Shown here: piece by piece, positions 32,916-43,062 of the stretch
Position numbering within the stretch: position 1 is the first letter of the stretch
How the letters are laid out: the number at the start of each line of letters is the position of its first letter
Assembly (NCBI GenBank): GCA_026874595.1
Contig: CM049307.1
Coordinates: forward strand, 39,350,862 to 39,414,861
Direction of reading: 5' to 3'
DNA: 64,000 bases
From: Sipunculus nudus
Lineage: Eukaryota > Annelida > Sipuncula > Golfingiida > Sipunculidae
Program-made: the position numbers and the translations under genes
Notes under the pieces: model-generated
Databases searched by the model: none
Told to the model about the DNA's origin: nothing
The model's input: the letters and a program-made list of their open reading frames with translations, nothing else

Positions 32916-35265
32916 CCTGCATATGACCCGCAGAACACTTTAAAATTCATTGTTATTATTGATCTTCCTATAAACCACAAAAGGGTTTGTTAATGTTACA
33001 ACATAATGTTACAACAACAACAACGTTTTCCCGGGCTGCTTGCAATAAAAATCCCTGAGAAATTACTAGGTATAGAGGCACTAGGGTGAAAAAAAGGCGC
33101 ATGAAAAATTAAGATTTTCAATTTATTTACACTATCGGCCCGACAGAGAAAAATGCAAACGAGAGAAAGATCATTCCATGAGGATTTCCAATATCCTTCA
33201 TTCTAAATTTATACATATTCTCACGTGCCACTCCCGAATACTTATTACCACCTCAGGGACACCGCTGGGACAGAGGCTGTTCACATCCTTGCTGTATGTC
33301 TAGTAATTACTGTGTGGTTGGCCGGGCACACCCCGGGCGTCTGACCCCTTAGCTGCTCCACAATTAGCCTTGTTATAAAGAAGACTGTTCACCTTTCACA
33401 GACGGAAAGGCAGGAAATTGCTGGGAAACAGGGCCCCTTAATACAGTAGAAGGCTGTGCGTTGCATTTAAAGCTCAAGTGACCTACTACCAAAAGTTATT
33501 TTCCCTTCGCTTTAATTTCAGCCAGATATAGGTATCTCGGTTTTCATCAAAGAAAAGTGCAAGCTGGCCCCAACACTAAAAGGTAATGGTCTTCCAGAGC
33601 CAATCGCAGTTACCGGTACACTCTTAGCCTACTGGTGCAGAGCTGGTTAAGAATACGATATTCCAACCCATTTAAAGGTGCCCATTCACCTTCCTGAATT
33701 TATGTAATTACTGGCTTCATCTGTGTATATATTTTTGATCTAAGGGAGATTTGGGTTGTGGATAGTATTTATAAGGCCTTCTAAAGGATGTATGAACTTG
33801 TTTATCAACAAAATTTTTGTAAACATCACAATGTTGACAAACGGGGAAAAACAAGTAACTTAAGGTGGTAGGTTGCATATATGTTTAGATGGAAGGTCAC
33901 TTGTTGTTAAACACCACTTGCAAAGCTCTGGCTTATCTGACTTGCCACAAGATATGCTTTTGTTGAATTTGTTTTGATTATTTTAGCGGGGCCCCACATA
34001 TTACAAGCATGTTATTATAAACAAAACAAATTTGTGTGTTGTGATATGAATGTTTTCTGGCCTATTTTCATAAAAGCTCCAAGGGATTACCTTTAGTTTA
34101 TATAGGTCAGATTTGTGATTAGGCCCTTTAAGCTTCAGAACGGGAGGTTTTGCTCCCGTGAGCGCGGGGAACAGGCAACGAAATAAATATTTAAGTCATC
34201 ACATAAACAAATTGTTTGTTGGTTGTATAGTTATGAGAGCTGTTCCACTTATGTGCCCATGGATTTGTGGTTAGACCTTTCATTCACTCCAATGCAATGA
34301 CATACCTAATTTTTTCACAGTCACATAAGCCCGAGTTCAAGATAATTTTTTAAAAATGAGAGCCAGGACTGCCTGTCTGAGCCTCCATATCCCACTCTAC
34401 CCATACAAGGTCTGAGTATCATCAAACTGCTTCATTTTAGCTTTAAAATCTATATTTAAATATATCTTTTAGTTCCTGTTTATTCTGAGAGTAGCTTTTG
34501 ATTTTTTATGATATAACATCTGCAGTAATATGAAGGAAGTTTCTGTTGTTGTTTCAAGAGTTAAAAATTTAAAGCTATACATTTCGATTTTTACAGAACA
34601 CGTATCTCACATCTCACAGCAAGTGTGTAATTAACAATATAACAATCTTAAAACAAACAAATATCTCCAGATTTCTTATTCATCATCTTTTCGCCTTCTT
34701 TATTTTTTTTTCTTTAAATAAGTCTTTGTTTCAATATAGATCATAAAATATATACTTTATGCTTTATATTGTATAGAAACAAACATGGATACGATTATAT
34801 GGCAATTAAGTATTCTATCCTTGGTCCATGAGTGAGATTTGTGTCTCATATTTACATGTGTAATGATCAAGTTTTACAGACCCAGATCAAATGGTATCAC
34901 GGTTCCCTTGTACAGCTAATAAGGGACAATTTTGACTCTTCAGTGTACACTGTGGTGAAGAGGCTCACGATGAATTGTTCGTGTTAGTGAAAAAAATATT
35001 CCGCCACTGTTAATACCATTTATGTTAAAGGGGTCTATATGACATTTATTAACTGAAGATACATCATACAACCTTTAATAATAATTGACCAGAAAATGCT
35101 GATCCCCCCCGCACACAAGCTGTTCATTTTGTTTATATCCACGCCAAAAAAATCAAAACACATTTTTTTTGTTTTTGTTTTTTTTTTTTTATATTTTCTT
35201 GTTAGAGGTAACCGCATCCACTTTTACTGCTAGCTTAACAAAGTTTATGTATACATCTGCGGAGT
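32916..35265. other. Gene-free stretch, nothing recognised
   Basis: No frame of 60 codons except a Lys/Thr-rich one at 35035-35217 caused by a T-rich tract. Around 33210-33460 the sequence is more GC-rich. No exon, promoter or repeat family could be supported. Confidence 0.4.
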
Positions 35266-35575
35266 TCTGTTCCCCTTTCGGACTATGTGATAGTGCAATA
35301 TTACGCGCTTCCTTTATATTCTGGTGTTAACCAAATCGAGTGACTACTGCCCCTGTGGGGTCTGGGTGTGTAATCGTCCCCATTGCTGAGGAACCCCCGA
35401 AAGCCGCATTCGTTTGTTAGTGAAACACGGCGGTTGGGTACGGCCTTCCCGTAAACCCTGCAGAGCGCTCACTCGGTAGGGGGCCGACCGTACAAAATCT
35501 CACCGCCTTGGCTGAGATTCAAACTCACGATCTCCTGGCTTTAAAACCTGTGCTATACCCTGAACCACAGAAACC
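35266..35575 (-). mobile_element. tRNA-derived SINE (minus strand)
   Basis: Read on the minus strand it opens with a tRNA-like head. A box-A-like GTGGTTCAGGGTATAGCA lies near 35568, and a box-B-like GTGAGTTTGAATCTCAGCC follows 30 bases later. A GC-rich body follows, with GGTCGGCCCCCTACCGAGTG and CCAGACCCCACAGGGGCAGT. Its base composition differs sharply from the AT-rich surroundings. A tail and target duplication were not clear. Confidence 0.65.
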
Positions 35576-35998
35576 AGTATAATCCAAACTCATTTATCCA
35601 GGGTATGTTAATATGAATAAGAATAATTATAAATATAAAAGTACAGGTGTATTTGCGTAGATGACAAAATCACATACACCTGAAACCTTCATATGAAATG
35701 TATTTCTTTTACTGGATTGTGTATTGCAGAGCCTTTTTTTATTGTTTTTTTTTTTTTGTTAATAACAGACTATGTAGACTGCCGTCGCACAGTACTGACA
35801 GTGTGAGAATAGTTTGCATGTTATTGATAATATCACAAAAAGCCTGTCTTGCGAGTTGTCACAAACAGGTGATACAGCCAGTACAGTCGGGCCCATTCGG
35901 AAATCCACATCCGAGTACATTAACCGAACCCAAGCTTGGCCGACAGACACCTGTTCTGTAGAGGCTCATGTCAGTCTCTGACTATCAGACTCGTGTGA

Positions 35999-36000
<2 letters not shown>
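35576..36000. other. Gene-free stretch, nothing recognised
   Basis: A 15-base T run at about 35745 and otherwise ordinary sequence. Confidence 0.4.
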
Positions 36001-36035
<35 letters not shown>

Positions 36036-36040
36036 CTGTG

Positions 36041-36074
<34 letters not shown>
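36001..36074. repeat. Two (TA)n arms around a 12-bp centre
   Basis: About 32 bp of TA, then ATCTGTGATT, then about 30 bp of TA. The block can form a long hairpin. Confidence 0.95.
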
Positions 36075-36078
<4 letters not shown>

Positions 36079-36119
36079 AGGTAGAAACTTGAAGAGATAT
36101 TGTGTTATTATTATATTAT

Positions 36120-36515
36120 TATATTTAATATATTAAAATATAACCTATGGGTCAGTTGTTAGCAAAGTAATGACACAACTGACTAGAGTTTTGGATAGTC
36201 GACATACAGTGGTCAGTGAATGTTTCACGGACCAACTTTCATCCTTTTGTTCCATCAATCATAAATTTCGAGCGTCCGAACGCACGCTTGTGACTTTGTT
36301 ACCTCAAGAATCGACCGTCCAAGCGAAATGTCGCACGTCACAGACGCTTACGCCCCCTTTTCCTGAAAGCCTTGCCAGTGATCCCCACTGGCTGTTTGAA
36401 TGATGCAGTAAACTAAATGTTTTCATATTTTAATGCCATTAACTGAATTTCCAGCATTAAATGGCGATGACAGTATCATTCAAAAACCAATGGGTTTATA
36501 TTCTTTAAATCGACA
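36120..36515. repeat. Dispersed repeat, copy 2 (partner at 26703-26995)
   Basis: Collinear with the copy at 26703 but about 100 bp longer in the middle. Ends ATGGCGATGACAGTATCATT then CAAAAACCAATGGGTTTATA. Confidence 0.75.
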
Positions 36516-36979
36516 TCATGTGACATGAACCTCCAACCTTGTCATAAATCATATCTAAATTAATTAAGAGATCACTTAGAGATCATCAATGAAATGCAGT
36601 TGACTCATGTATAATAACAGCAAAACGTTAATGTTCTAACAAAACAGGGATATATATATATATACAAATAAAGAAGTTCCCTTAAACCAATATCATAAGC
36701 TTACTCGAGTACAACATCAACCAGGCCTCTCCTCATTAATATGATATACTTATATGTTATACATGTTATATTATACTTTTAGGATAAAATTCACAATGAT
36801 AGACATACATACATTTGTCCGTCTCCGTGGTGTAACAATGTATAATACTAGATTATTTATGCCGCTTTTGTTTAAAAAGCAAAATATGTTAATTAATTAT
36901 AAAAATTATTATTTTTTACAATGAGTGAGATCATTTGGGATAACATATACATATTTTGAACAATAAGTACAAAAAAATG
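36516..36979. other. 3' flank of transporter gene A
   Basis: AT-rich sequence downstream of the gene A stop codon on the minus strand. No convincing AATAAA within the first 150 nt was seen; the 3' untranslated region and poly(A) site could not be placed. Confidence 0.4.
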
Positions 36980-37369
36980 TTATGTCGGTGTCACGCTATT
37001 CCCTTCGTTTCCGGTCCTCTCGCCCTCGCTCGAGTGCGTGTACACAGCTATCGCGGGGCACATCAACAACAAACCGACTATAACACAAATTGTCGTGGAA
37101 CTGAACGTTGGGTTCCAATGGAAATATGGTTCAGGTGTGAAGAAAGTCCAAAACAGGCTGCCGATCGGTATGATCAAAGCTTGAACCAGTGCAGAATAGA
37201 TGGCGCCACCCTCCAGCTCAAGGAGAAGTATAGAAAACAGCCATCCAAAGGCAAAAGACCCGAAAATTAATAGAGATAAATATGGGACATTTGAGCAAGC
37301 GGGGTCACCCAGGTACATACATCTAGCAGTAGTCTGTAAATGTTTCAGCATTTCTCCTGGTCCGGTGGC
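36980..37369 (-). CDS. Gene A exon 4 (last coding exon)
   Basis: Acceptor TTTTAAG then GCCACCGGACCAGGAG. Encodes 129 residues with segments 8-10 and the two-cysteine loop; stop TAA/TAG-type codon at the low end. Six codons shorter than the equivalent exon in B and C because of a different C-terminus. Confidence 0.8.
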   Translation of the reverse strand, partial: ATGPGEMLKHLQTTARCMYLGDPACSNVPYLSLLIFGSFAFGWLFSILLLELEGGAIYSALVQALIIPIGSLFWTFFTPEPYFHWNPTFSSTTICVIVGLLLMCPAIAVYTHSSEGERTGNEGNSVTPT

Positions 37370-40351
37370 CTTAAAATATGATAATAAAATAGAATGAAAT
37401 CAAATTATACATATATGTAAATGATGATAAAATATGCAGATATAAAATTATCAATACACTATGAATGTGATTATAAAAATACTGAAATATATAGTTCAAA
37501 CACTGTGTGAAATATGGTAATATTAATATTAGAATAAATAAATAAATAAATATACGTCGAGTGAGCTATTACAATTTCTTCAGCAAAATTTGATATCTTG
37601 ACAAACCTAATGCGATCTAAATGTAGAGTATGCATACGTGCGATGACTTAAGCGTTTGTTTTTGAAGAGTTTGCAGACGTATATCATTGAGGTATATATA
37701 TCAACATGTATCTTTGTAAAAAAAAAACAGGATGAAAGTGTAATCATTATGTATATATAATCTACGCTGTAGAAATACAAATCAGATACTTTCGTGGAAA
37801 TGAGATTTTGAATAACTGGGCTTCAAAGGAATCCCCATAAAAAGTTGCCGCAAAAATTGACATACCAACCCTAGCCCCGGTATCAAGTTAAGCCAGAAAA
37901 GTCCAACGCATGTCAGGACCCCGACGAGCATCGTCCAGGCTTGAATCTCCATGGTGCTCCGCTGATAATCATACATGTAGAAACAAAATGGATATATACG
38001 ACAGGTATAACGTTACAGGGGGCTTGAAAATAAAGGACAAAACTACATACGACACTAGTCTGTAAGTTGACACTTTTTAAACTGATATACGTTATCGGAG
38101 TGAAAAGCCAATAACAAATTATTAATTTTCATTCCGTGTCCCTGTATTATTTATTCGCCACTGCTGCTTAGATCAACCTAAAGTTAAGAATGCTACAGTT
38201 CATCGGGACATAAACCGAGTTTGCTTTCTGATTAGTCATAAATTTAAATATTTATTATGTTGTGCTCCGATGTAGTAATTTTCTGTTTTCGGTTCCTTTT
38301 TTTTTTGGATACACTGACAGACTATGGGTAATAAATGGAAAACTATGATCGGACAAGATATGACAATTACAATGAGGTAGGTTTGCCAGGGCCTCAGTAT
38401 ATATGTTTATTGCTAGAATGCGTAAAATAAAAAGTGATTCCATGTACCGACAGACGTAACTCAGTACCAGCTCTTATTACTAAACAGTCGGCCAGAGAGC
38501 CATGCAGTAGTTAAATAATTTGCCGCGAGGTTGCAGTAGCTGTTGTAAGCGTCGCGATACAAGAAGCGCAATTAAGTTTTAATTATTAACCATGGCATCG
38601 ACCTGGCTAGTCTAACAGAGCCTGCAGTTGTTGTATTAATGACATAAGTTTACTCGAAAAATGTTATTGTTGATTATGTTAATTTAACGATTTCAGTGCA
38701 TACATTTACTAAAAACAAGAAGAATCCCTTCACCTTTGTTTCTTCATGGTGCTTTTCCATTAAGACATACGCTATCCCGGACGGGATCCACCCAGCGCCA
38801 TTCATAACACTGAAGTACCACTTCCTCTGGGTTGGATCAGCGTCTGTGTCCTTCTCCAGAAACATTGACGGCACCAGCGATATAAAAAATCCGACAAACA
38901 AAACAATAATGCAAAGTATTTGCTTCCTGTTGATACCTGAAATTGGAATAAATACATCAGTTCATTCAAAGGAAAAATTATTATTACATCCAAATGAATT
39001 CTAGATTAAGTATTGCGGTCTTCGCTGTTATTGGATAACTTTGTTTTTACAGACTGATGTAGATATAAACAAGTTTAAGGCGCTCACCATTCAAGTTTTT
39101 TTTTTTTTTTTTTTTTTAATTTAACAGCGCTCAGAAGGCGCTTTCCTTTGCCAAAACTTTGTTTTATTAGCTTCATCTAAGGATCTTTAAAGATTTTGAT
39201 TTTTCTTCGATGGGTCTTTGTATTTAATACAAAAACAAAATATTGTGGGACCAGAGAATGTATTTTCCTGGCAATTTCAATATAGATATATCAACAGACA
39301 AAAATGAACGGTCGCAGCATCTGAATCAACTCTTAAACTATAAAATATATTCATGCATAAAGAGGTATCCATCACGTTTGTATTTATCATACACATTCAT
39401 ATTTAGGAAAACAAAGACGAAAGGACAGGTGAACGTTGGAGAAACCATGACCTCCTAGACTGGCCCAGTCGACGCAATGGTTAAGACTTAATTTCTCAAT
39501 AAAAAATAAAATAATAAATAAATAAATTAATAAAATTAAAAAAAGACTTAATTGCTTCCACTAACAGAGCCATCTTGTTGTGTCGCAACGCTTAGAACAG
39601 GTTCTACCACGTCTGGCAAATTATATAACTAAATTACGACTCTCTGGCCTTTTTTTTCATTGTTGATAAGACCTGGCACTGAGTTACGTCTATCAGTACA
39701 TGGAATCACCTTCTTTAAGCATTTTAATAGCAAACATCAATACTAAAGCCCGAATTCCATAACTTTTGAGTTTTAAGTTTTTCTATATGAAATACATACA
39801 TACAAACCTTTTTTTATCAGTATGCGTCTTGAAACTACCACAGTGGGAATCATTAAGCCAATCAGCAGTGCCTGTAGATAAGCGGGCGTCCTTGATGGGT
39901 GTCCTGACATGACCAAGAACGTCACCATGACACCCAAACACAGGCCAGTCAAAATAATGGTTACCCAGCCTCGCCGGGGAAACAGCTCAAATCGGTAATT
40001 AAAGAATAATTTGTGAACAAGGAACACTGAGAATAAAATCGGAAAAGTCAACACGTAGCATGTAGCAGCCATCGTGTAGCCGTCCCCACCGCCTGCTCGG
40101 ACGGCAGATGTCGCTAGGGGTAAAGAGATCGTAACGGCAGATAAGCACACCACCGTTATCACTGACAGCAGGAGCAGAAGGAATGTTTTGGGGACCTGAG
40201 TGCGCCTGAGTGTTGATAAAAATCTGTTTCTCTGGAACCTGGCGAGCACCGAGTCATACTGTTCTTTTGGTGATCCAATCAACTGCTCTGGACCGTTCCC
40301 CGATTCCTCTGCACGCTTATCCAACAATGGTTCTCTCTCAGAGTTGTACAT
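36980..40351 (-). CDS. CRT-like membrane transporter, paralogue A (4 coding exons)
   Basis: Spliced exons 40351-39808, 38936-38734, 37961-37866 and 37369-36980 give 410 codons plus stop, with GT/AG borders and phases 1, 0, 0. The protein has about ten hydrophobic segments. The order of features matches the CRT-like branch of the drug/metabolite transporter superfamily: a Leu/Gln/Pro helix after SRTPAYLQALLIG, the loop ARCMYLGDPAC with two cysteines, and GGAIYSALVQALIIPIG. Known relatives (parasite CRT, plant CLT) export peptides, amino acids or thiols from vacuoles or plastids; the substrate here is unknown. An EREPLL acidic dileucine at residues 5-10 predicts lysosome-type membranes. It is the most diverged of the three copies and has a different C-terminal tail (GERTGNEGNSVTPT). 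The start was chosen because a splice acceptor lies 13 nt upstream and the other copies start at the same place. Confidence 0.75.
37866..37961 (-). CDS. Gene A exon 3
   Basis: 96 nt, phase 0 at both ends, between ATTATCAG and GTATGTC. Encodes 32 residues, including WTMLVGVLTCVGLFWLNLIP, one membrane segment. Length is identical to exon 3 of B and C although residues have diverged. Confidence 0.75.
38734..38936 (-). CDS. Gene A exon 2
   Basis: 203 nt between AATTTCAG and GTGAAGG. Completes the glycine split by the first intron, then encodes INRKQ and two membrane segments around SLVPSMFLEKDTDADPTQRK. Ends EKHHEETK. Confidence 0.8.
39808..40351 (-). CDS. Gene A exon 1 (first coding exon)
   Basis: Runs from ATG (MYNSEREPLLDKR) to the donor AAAAAAG|GTTTGT; phase 1. 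Encodes 181 full codons: an N-terminal cytosolic tail of about 60 residues with EREPLL, then four membrane segments. An acceptor (TATTTTAG) at 40365 puts 13 nt of 5' untranslated sequence on the exon and implies an upstream noncoding exon. Confidence 0.8.
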
Positions 40352-40437
40352 GTTGCATTGATACCTAAAATACATTTTAAAGGTACGTGTGATATTTCTG
40401 TAGTATTTGTATTAATAACGTCATTCGCCTATAAAGA

Positions 40438-41029
40438 CAGTATCTCATTGGGTTGCGACAGCTTGCAACTAGTTAGAAAAACAACAATTGAGAGAAAATA
40501 CGCGACTTGGCGACAATTTTCAGTTGCAATCACACTGAATTGTACTAACGACACGTTTGCGTACATCGGACGAGTGTTTGGTCCAAAAATCGGCTGGATT
40601 TCGTATAACCATCGCGCGAATGTTATGCGATGTTTCAAGAAATTCGCACAACATTTGTGAAATATTCGCACGACAATTCGCACCCAGAATGTCAGATTCT
40701 CATTTTTATCTCTAAAGATTCGCAATGTAGTTGCATAGGTCACACCCCTCTAAAAGTTGTTTCTCAGTTCTCGTACTTCCTGACTCACTTACTTGTTCGA
40801 CATGTTCGAGACGGGTTGGAGACACCAGCGACGCCTCTGCGACTATTTTTGGAGCAAGTTTGTTTTGCGAATTGTTTTAAAATGTTCAAAATTTGTGCGA
40901 CAAGGTAGCGACACTTTGCGAAGCACGCGAGGAAATTGAGACCGCCGCGAAAGTTCTAAGAAACTTTTGAGACTCACGCGAATGCCGTTCGCAGTTTGTC
41001 GCAAGCAGTCGCAGCCCAGTGAGATACAG
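40438..41029. mobile_element. MITE of about 592 bp just upstream of gene A
   Basis: Terminal inverted repeats: the left end reads CAGTATCTCATTGGGTTGCG then ACAGCTTGC. The right end, on the other strand, reads CTGTATCTCACTGGGCTGCG then ACTGCTTGC. Interior rich in TTCGC/GCGAA words, no transposase. It lies in the presumed 5'-untranslated intron of gene A, 87 bp from the ATG. Superfamily and target duplication not determined. Confidence 0.7.
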
Positions 41030-41096
41030 GCTTAACTTAAGTCTTAACATAAAGACCTCCGTCTGATACCAATGTCCGAATGGTCAGCCGAGCCAG

Positions 41097-41413
41097 GCCC
41101 GCCGAGTCACTTTACCATGTTCAGGACCAGGATTTGCATTCACTGTGAGAAAGCCCAGGTCAAGAAACACCTTGATGTCACACATGGATGGTTTTAAGCA
41201 AAAAGAGAGAGTTTGTAAGCACTCTCCCTGTGGAACAGAGATTATAAATACGCATTCTTTAGTGGAACCCTGCCAGGACTGAAATGGGATGTAACTTTAA
41301 TCAGAAGCGGATCCCTTTTCAGTCGCCGCAACTTTTTTAAGGGTTTCAGATCATTTTTTTGTGGCACGCCCCCCCCCCCCCCCTTTCCATACCTTGGGAC
41401 CTTTATTTAGGTA
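41097..41413. repeat. Local duplication block R1, copy 1
   Basis: Starts GCCCGCCGAGTCACTTTACC, passes CACTGTGAGAAAGCCCAGGT, a poly-C run at about 41370-41383, and ends CTTGGGACCTTTATTTAGGT. Aligns over its length to 42518-42826. Confidence 0.85.
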
Positions 41414-42174
41414 TTGTTATAAGTCCTCGAGGGTTGGACCCCTCCTTCAATAATTTGTCATATTCGTCCGTATGCTTCGAAATTAGAATTCAAAGAAGAT
41501 AATGAATACATGATTCCAACTCTGCTCAGGTCACGAGAAAAAAAGGGAGTGTCCTTACACACGTATATTGCTTTTTTAGTCGGTGGAGAGGTTACATTTA
41601 CCCCATTGTTGTTCACACATCTAAGTATGTTGAATCGCGACTTTATTGGCGGAAGTTCTCATGTTGACACACTTACTTACATATGGATGTTAGTCATAGT
41701 ATAGTAATTAACTCTTAAATCCCGTGAGCACTTATTATATATTGAAACAAAAAGTTCTATATTTCAATTAATGTTTTCATCCTCCGTATGTATACGTACC
41801 TCATTGAGAGAGAACACTACCTTCAGTATAGTACTGAACTGTAGAAATACCTGTAAGCCCTACCTTGATTATTTGTGGTGACAAAAGATTGTGTCACACC
41901 GTGCTGATAACTGATACACGGGTTGGGTCACCTCAGTCTGTATCCGGCCTGTGTTTGTACACAATAACCCGAATCAGCGCCCTTTTGGACTCGACGCAGG
42001 CATTGTGTATGTTTTATACACGATGTATTATCATGACGACTGTCCAATACGCATGTGCACGAATATGACACGGGAAAACGAGATGCTCATGATGCCGTTC
42101 ACGGACCTCCAAATAAGTCTGAATCGTGATTCAGAATTTCATATATATAGTGTCGTTGCTGGCTAATGCTAAAG

Positions 42175-42239
<65 letters not shown>

Positions 42240-42364
42240 GTGTCTGGGTTCGATGTATGTAGGTTATCGACCTTTATTAACATTAACGAAACAATTTATG
42301 AAACTAAACAATCCTCGCTTAATACTAAATAACAATGCCGGATTTTGCATCACGATAAATTTTA
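41414..42364. other. Segment X of the local duplication, copy 1
   Basis: About 950 bp between R1 and R2 that has no counterpart in the second copy of the duplicated unit, where only about 86 bp separate R1 and R2. It contains a (TA)n run at 42176-42235. No coding region recognised. Confidence 0.5.
42176..42235. repeat. (TA)n microsatellite
   Basis: Uninterrupted TA run of about 58 bp. Confidence 0.97.
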
Positions 42365-42512
42365 AAACCGCCCTAGATTGCGCTATTGCGACCTAAAATT
42401 TCAAAATGTTTCCACAGTATGTGAGGGAAAACCTCCATTCCCCACATACTGCTGTAACTCACCATTCCCAAAACCTTTATCCGCCCGTGATATTCATTGT
42501 ACACGTAGGCCA
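42365..42512. repeat. Local duplication block R2, copy 1
   Basis: Starts ACCGCCCTAGATTGCGCTAT and ends CATTGTACACGTAGGCCAT. Aligns to 42913-43062. Confidence 0.85.
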
Positions 42513-42517
42513 TTAAG

Positions 42518-42826
42518 TGCCCGCCGAGTCACTTTTACCATGTTCAGGACCAGGATGTGCTCTCACTGTGAGAAAGCCCAGGTCAAGAAACACCTGGCTG
42601 TCACACCTGGACGGTTCCAAGAAAAAAAAAGAGAGAGACTGGAGTTTGTAAACACTCCCTGTTGAACAGACATTAAAAAATGCGCATTCTTTGGTGGAAA
42701 CCTGCCAGGACTGAAACGGGATGTAACTTTAATCAGAACCCTTTTTTAAGGCTTTTAGACCAATGTTCGGGGCATGGACACCCCCCCCCCCCAACACTTT
42801 TCCGGACCTTGGGACCTTTATTTAGG
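42518..42826. repeat. Local duplication block R1, copy 2
   Basis: Starts GCCCGCCGAGTCACTTTTAC, ends CTTGGGACCTTTATTTAGGT, with a poly-C run at about 42781-42793. It follows R2 directly, which shows a tandem duplication of an R1-X-R2 unit. Confidence 0.85.
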
Positions 42827-42912
42827 TGCACGATCTTGTATCTTTTACAGTTCACTTGACAAAAATGAATTAATACTTGTAACAGAGTATTATTGAAAGT
42901 TTTACATTTCAA

Positions 42913-43062
42913 AACGGCCCTAGATTGCGCCATTGCGACCTAAATTTTCAAAATGTGTCCACAGTATGTGAGGGAAATCCTCAATTCCCTACACACCGCT
43001 GTAACTCCCCATTCCCAAAAACCTGTAACCGCCCGTGATTTTCTTTGTATACGTAGACCATG
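42913..43062. repeat. Local duplication block R2, copy 2
   Basis: Starts ACGGCCCTAGATTGCGCCAT and ends CTTTGTATACGTAGACCAT. Confidence 0.85.

Noticed and set aside
36956..37270. 104-codon plus-strand frame antisense to gene A exon 4
   Set aside because: Antisense shadow of a real exon; the opposite strand carries the conserved transporter sequence.
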